Shown: in pieces, positions 61,190-64,000 of the stretch
Layout: each line of letters starts with the position of its first letter
Numbering within the stretch: the stretch's first letter is position 1
Assembly: GCA_040387555.1 (NCBI GenBank)
Contig: JAZKDO010000002.1
Span: 1-64,000 of the forward strand
Source of the DNA: UBA4416 sp040387555
GTDB lineage: Bacteria > Bacteroidota > Bacteroidia > B-17B0 > Aurantibacillaceae
Length of the DNA: 64,000 nt
Direction of reading: 5' to 3'
Notes under the pieces: generated by a model
Told to the model about the DNA's origin: nothing
Databases searched by the model: none
Seen by the model: the letters and a program-made list of their open reading frames with translations, nothing else
Made by a program: the position numbers and the translations under genes

Positions 61190-61402
61190 TTACTGCGGAT
61201 TTTTAAGCTCCGGCTCCATTTTTTCTACACCTTTCATGCTGTCACCGGCCTCTTGGTTTTCATTGATGATGTTGTTTAGTTTGTCTACGTTGTTTGTCGT
61301 ATCCTGAATGGTTGTTCCTTCCGATTGCGTTTCCTCTCCTTCGCGCATAACATTGTTACATCCCGTTAAAGCAATTGCTAATAGTATAATTAGTTGTTTC
61401 AT
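61190..61402 (-). CDS. Small Cys-lipoprotein, acidic
   Basis: The 70-residue protein starts at ATG 61402 (an upstream ATG at 61426 adds a polar leader before the signal and is not favoured). MKQLIILLAIALTGC is a good signal with lipobox ALTGC (Cys15). The mature part is acidic, Glu/Asn/Gln-rich and likely unstructured. Function unknown. It stands alone. Confidence 0.55.
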   Translation of the reverse strand: MKQLIILLAIALTGCNNVMREGEETQSEGTTIQDTTNNVDKLNNIINENQEAGDSMKGVEKMEPELKNPQ

Positions 61403-61537
61403 GTTTTGGTTTTGATTAAAGCACAAATATATTTAGAGGAGCTTGTCATATGCTTACATAAAATGATTTATCCTTTTTAATATTTTAATATTTCTAAAAC
61501 AGGTTAGTGTAAGTTTATCATTTCGAGCGATAAGAAA

Positions 61538-61570
61538 GGTAAGGCAGCAACACGCCGCGGGTTCCTTACC
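61538..61570. repeat. Inverted repeat GGTAAGG / CCTTACC
   Basis: A seven-base perfect inverted repeat encloses a 19-base GC-rich loop, just after TCATTTCGAGCGA, which resembles the start of dispersed TCATTGCGAGCGA-type elements seen in many genomes. It could be a remnant of such an element; there is no T run. Confidence 0.3.
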
Positions 61571-61601
61571 GATTTTATAAAGTAAGGCCATACTGAGAAT
61601 G

Positions 61602-61609
61602 TACCTTTG
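61602..61609 (+). promoter_or_regulatory. Candidate -7 element before the 155-residue lipoprotein gene
   Basis: TACCTTTG matches TAnnTTTG, 21 bases before the ATG. No clear TTG box is found at 19 bases. Confidence 0.4.
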
Positions 61610-61630
61610 TAGTAATAAAAACAAAATATC

Positions 61631-62098
61631 ATGAAAACATTAAGAAACAAGTTTTGGGCACTGCTTTTGATCGTATCAGTTGCTTTTTTAAGCTGTAAAA
61701 AACAAGATCCACCATCTCCTGTTATGCCCAATTTTACAGAGACAGAAGTAACATCCACCAGTAACCCAACCTTTACAAGGGGCCAATGGAAGGTTGATTT
61801 ATTTCAGGAGAGCAATACAGATGAAACAGCGAATTACCTGGGATATTTATTTATGTTTAAAGAAGATGGAAATGTATTGGCCACTAAAAATAACGATTCA
61901 ATCATCGGCACCTGGTCTTCCATTAAAGGAAGTGATCATATGAAGTTTAGAATTAGTTTCCCATCAAGCCCACTTTCTGAGCTTAACGATGATTGGGATA
62001 TTAAAAATGAAACGTATACTAATTTAAAATTAGAGCATATCAGTGGTGGTAATAACGAGACAGACCACCTTACATTTGGTCGATATTTTGCACATTAA
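61631..62098 (+). CDS. Lipocalin-like Cys-lipoprotein
   Basis: The 155-residue protein has lipobox FLSC (Cys22). The mature domain reads RGQWKVDLFQESNTDETA, YLFMFKEDGNVLATKNND, SIIGTWSSIKGS and KFRISFP, the strand order of small lipocalin-like lipoproteins (DUF-type) common in Bacteroidota. It stands alone, with a terminator 20 bases after the stop. No ligand is known. Confidence 0.65.
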   Translation: MKTLRNKFWALLLIVSVAFLSCKKQDPPSPVMPNFTETEVTSTSNPTFTRGQWKVDLFQESNTDETANYLGYLFMFKEDGNVLATKNNDSIIGTWSSIKGSDHMKFRISFPSSPLSELNDDWDIKNETYTNLKLEHISGGNNETDHLTFGRYFAH

Positions 62099-62117
62099 CC
62101 AGCTATTCATACAGGGT

Positions 62118-62158
62118 TAAACTCCAAAGAAAGTTTCAGCTTTTTTTGGAGTTTTTTA
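62118..62158 (+). terminator. Rho-independent terminator after the lipocalin-like gene
   Basis: AAACTCCAAAGAAAG pairs with CTTTTTTTGGAGTTT around TTTCAG (with one mismatch), followed by a T run. Confidence 0.8.
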
Positions 62159-62444
62159 TTTATAGTTTTTGATATCGAAATCATGTATAGGATAATAGAG
62201 ACCGGAAAACATTAGATAGGAAAATGGTTTTATAATCACCAATTTTTCAGGAATAGTGAATGTAAAGTAAGGGATAAGAATGCCGTGATGGGATTTATGT
62301 AAATTAAATCTAAATGAAAACAACTGTTAGGAGATTAATATTTGTTCTTTTATTATTCTTTATGCTCGAAAAGTTATAATCATGATTTAAGAAGAGCGGG
62401 TTCTAATTGCTTCAGTATTATCATTGACCTTTAAATTGTGACCT
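62159..62444. other. Intergenic region of 286 bases
   Basis: Nothing convincing was seen. A 21-codon hydrophobic frame (62314-62379, MKTTVRRLIFVLLLFFMLEKL) could be a small peptide but is weak. Confidence 0.4.
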
Positions 62445-62942
62445 ATGAAAACTCATAAAAACTTTACGAACCTTCTCCTTGCCAATAAAGAACTGGCTTT
62501 TCAGAACAAAGAGAAGGAAAAAAGAGCTGCGGAGCTTCTTCTTGCTAATGATGAATTGGTTTTTCAAAACGAAGAAAAAGAAAAACGTGCCATAGAACTT
62601 ATTGAAGCAAACCGTGAACTGCTTTTTCAGAACCAGGAAAAAGTAAAACGAGCGGAAGAACTGGATTATGCAAACCAGGAATTATTGAGAGTAGAGAAAT
62701 ATCAAAAAGACTATATTGATGGACTTGAAAAGATGTTATATATGATTTCTCATGAAGTCAGGCAACCATTGGCTCATCTGGTAGGCTTGTCCGGCCTTTT
62801 GGAGAAAATACAAACGTCAGGTACTTTAAAGAAACTTTTGGATTATGTAAGACAATCCATTAATGCGCTAGACACCTACACTCGGGATCTCACCAAGTTT
62901 GCCACCAATCTTGTAAAAAAAGGCAAAAAAAGAACTAATTAA
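62445..62942 (+). CDS. Kinase-like protein with repeat coiled coil and DHp domain but no ATPase domain
   Basis: The 165-residue protein starts with three copies of a 22-residue repeat of the type LLANxELxFQNxEKEKRAxE (about 9-75), a coiled-coil linker known from Bacteroidota PAS kinases. Then YQKDYIDGLEKMLYMISHEVRQPLAHLVGLSGLL gives a complete H-box with a phospho-accepting His. The frame ends at a basic tail after about 65 more residues, with no N, G1 or G2 ATP-binding motifs. It could be a phosphotransfer protein, a dimerisation partner of other kinases or a truncated gene. It precedes a receiver protein in the same direction. Confidence 0.7.
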   Translation: MKTHKNFTNLLLANKELAFQNKEKEKRAAELLLANDELVFQNEEKEKRAIELIEANRELLFQNQEKVKRAEELDYANQELLRVEKYQKDYIDGLEKMLYMISHEVRQPLAHLVGLSGLLEKIQTSGTLKKLLDYVRQSINALDTYTRDLTKFATNLVKKGKKRTN

Positions 62943-63058
62943 AATTTCTTTCTTGTTCGCAATCAGTGATATATGTAAGTCACATTTTTAGAAATACAAC
63001 TTAAAGGTTATATAAAGATTCACATTTGCAGGATACAATAATCTTTATCCAACTACCT

Positions 63059-63550
63059 ATGAATACTTCCGTCTTAAATCTTTTCATCGTTGATGACAAT
63101 AAATTAACTGTGACCGACCTTAAATACTATTTGCAAAATAAGTTTGGAGATGGAATCAATATCACAACGTTTAACGATGGCGACAGTTGTTTAAAAAAGG
63201 TGGATAAGGAAACCAATGTGGTGATTCTGGATTATCATATGGATGGTAAAAACGGACTTGAAACTTTAAAACTAATTAAAGACATCAACCCTAAAACGGA
63301 AGTGATTATGTTATCAGGCAATGAAGATATTGGCATTGCCATCGAATCTTTCCGCATGGGAGCAACAGACTTTGTAACAAAAGGACAAGGTTCAATGAGA
63401 AAGATTAATAGTATTGTTTATCAGATTATCACTGAACCTATTAGAATTTTAGCCAGGGAATTTGGCATCTCTAAATACATGGCAGTTTTTCTTTTTACTT
63501 TTGTTGCAATAGGAATTGTTACGTTTATTGGGTATCAAATGATGAATTAA
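63059..63550 (+). CDS. Receiver-domain protein with C-terminal membrane anchor
   Basis: The 163-residue protein starts at ATG 63059 (a TTG frame from 63026 adds 11 residues). The receiver (about 1-120) has FIVDDNK, phospho-Asp in VVILDYHMDGKNG, Ser in IMLSGNE and Lys in FVTKGQG, all present. A hydrophobic helix (about 141-160, YMAVFLFTFVAIGIVTFIGY) ends the protein, so the receiver is tethered to the membrane and has no DNA-binding output. It follows the DHp-only protein by 116 bases and could accept phosphate from it. Confidence 0.75.
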   Translation: MNTSVLNLFIVDDNKLTVTDLKYYLQNKFGDGINITTFNDGDSCLKKVDKETNVVILDYHMDGKNGLETLKLIKDINPKTEVIMLSGNEDIGIAIESFRMGATDFVTKGQGSMRKINSIVYQIITEPIRILAREFGISKYMAVFLFTFVAIGIVTFIGYQMMN

Positions 63551-63727
63551 GCCAATTATATAAAAAATACAGATCAAATTACGAAAGATTCCTTCATTAT
63601 CCATTAATTAGAGTTACCTTGTAGATATTACGCATCGCCGATAAAGGACATTACAACAATCTCACGTTGTACAGCATTTTTCTCTACCCTTGTGCAGTTT
63701 TTAACGCATCTCTTAAAAGTAAATAAC

Positions 63728-64000
63728 TTGAAGCTATATATTAAATACATGGTAAGTACCCGTTGCAAAATGGTGGTAAAAGAAGAATTAAAAAAAATGA
63801 ACCTGCACTTTATTGTGGTGGATTTAGGTGAAGTTGAAATTATGGAAAATATAACTTTAAGCCAACGTGAAGAGCTAAAGGCGAATTTACTGATTACTGG
63901 CCTTGAGTTAATGGATGATAAAAAAGCGGTACTGATTGAAAAAACGAAAAATGTTATTATTGAAATGATTCACCACTCCGATGAAGTGCCAAAGGTAAAT
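63728..64000 (+). CDS. AraC-family transcriptional regulator, 5' part (cut by window end)
   Basis: An open frame runs from TTG 63728 (or ATG 63749) to the window end without a stop: KLYIKYMVSTRCKMVVKEEL, MNLHFIVVDLGEVEIMENIT, ELMDDKKAVLIEKTKNVII. This is the N-terminal region of a group of Bacteroidota AraC regulators with a C-terminal helix-turn-helix, which would lie beyond the window. The regulated genes are not known. Confidence 0.65.
   Translation, partial: MKLYIKYMVSTRCKMVVKEELKKMNLHFIVVDLGEVEIMENITLSQREELKANLLITGLELMDDKKAVLIEKTKNVIIEMIHHSDEVPKVN

Noticed and set aside
61540..61560. Sequence resembling part of 16S rRNA (GCAGCAACACGCCGCGG)
   Set aside because: Only a short, inexact likeness with no rRNA structure around it; it sits in the loop of an inverted repeat.
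62314..62379. 21-residue hydrophobic frame
   Set aside because: Too short to support without conservation; mentioned only in the intergenic note.
1..64000. CRISPR arrays, transposases, prophage genes, rRNA genes
   Set aside because: No regular spaced repeats, no transposase, integrase or phage structural motifs and no rRNA were seen.

Overview
The window reads as a chromosome segment of a free-living Bacteroidota bacterium, probably of the Flavobacteriales/Sphingobacteriales type. The DNA is AT-rich and Shine-Dalgarno sites are scarce. Promoter-like sites follow the Bacteroidota pattern TTG-N19-TAnnTTTG. Five proteins carry or appear to carry a type IX secretion (T9SS) C-terminal tail, and there are several SusC/TonB-type receptors and many short Cys-lipoproteins. 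No rRNA, CRISPR array, prophage or transposase was seen. There is one tRNA, Leu(UAG).

Layout. (1) 1-6.3 kb: a frameshifted outer-membrane barrel gene, a SPOR protein, a lipoprotein, a T9SS cargo, pgk, a transaldolase fused to a CBS pair, a KdsC-like HAD phosphatase and a DoxX-like membrane protein. (2) 6.3-11.1 kb: haem genes on the minus strand (hemA, a 46-residue lipoprotein, a hemC-hemD fusion, a membrane protein, hemB). (3) 11.3-20.4 kb: acs, a lipoprotein, then a TonB receptor / 5'-nucleotidase C-domain lipoprotein / YfiR / CHASE8 hybrid histidine kinase cluster. (4) 20.5-28.4 kb, minus strand: a repeat-rich T9SS protein, glutaryl-CoA dehydrogenase, three small lipoprotein genes (one broken at two TA runs), a His/Cys-rich membrane protein, a T9SS protein and a TPM-TPM-LemA operon. 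(5) 28.4-36.7 kb: an Omp85-like protein, a beta-propeller/PP2C sensor, ComEC and an Smr protein. (6) 37-39.5 kb: kbl, tRNA-Leu and a poor-quality region. (7) 39.7-51.6 kb, minus strand: a probable regulon of an ECF sigma factor with an RskA/cupin anti-sigma factor, LepB, two DUF4331 proteins, a TPR protein, a HupE-like permease, a small membrane protein, a TonB receptor and a Trp-rich secreted protein. (8) 51.7-57.8 kb: a tryptophan operon with a promoter, leader peptide and attenuator, then trpD-trpC-trpF-trpB-trpA-kynU, with no trpE or trpG in this window. (9) 57.9-64 kb: an M50-like peptidase, a CHASE3 kinase and its response regulator, small proteins, a DHp-only kinase-like protein, a membrane-tethered receiver protein and the 5' end of an AraC-type regulator.

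The points most worth a second look are the trp/kynU operon with its Trp-codon leader, the sigma/DUF4331/HupE/TonB cluster with two matching ECF-type promoters, the YfiR-CHASE8 kinase cluster, the transaldolase-CBS/KdsC pair, the DHp-only plus membrane-receiver pair, and the lipoprotein gene whose two frameshifts both sit in TA repeats. Family names come from recall of motifs; no database search was run.
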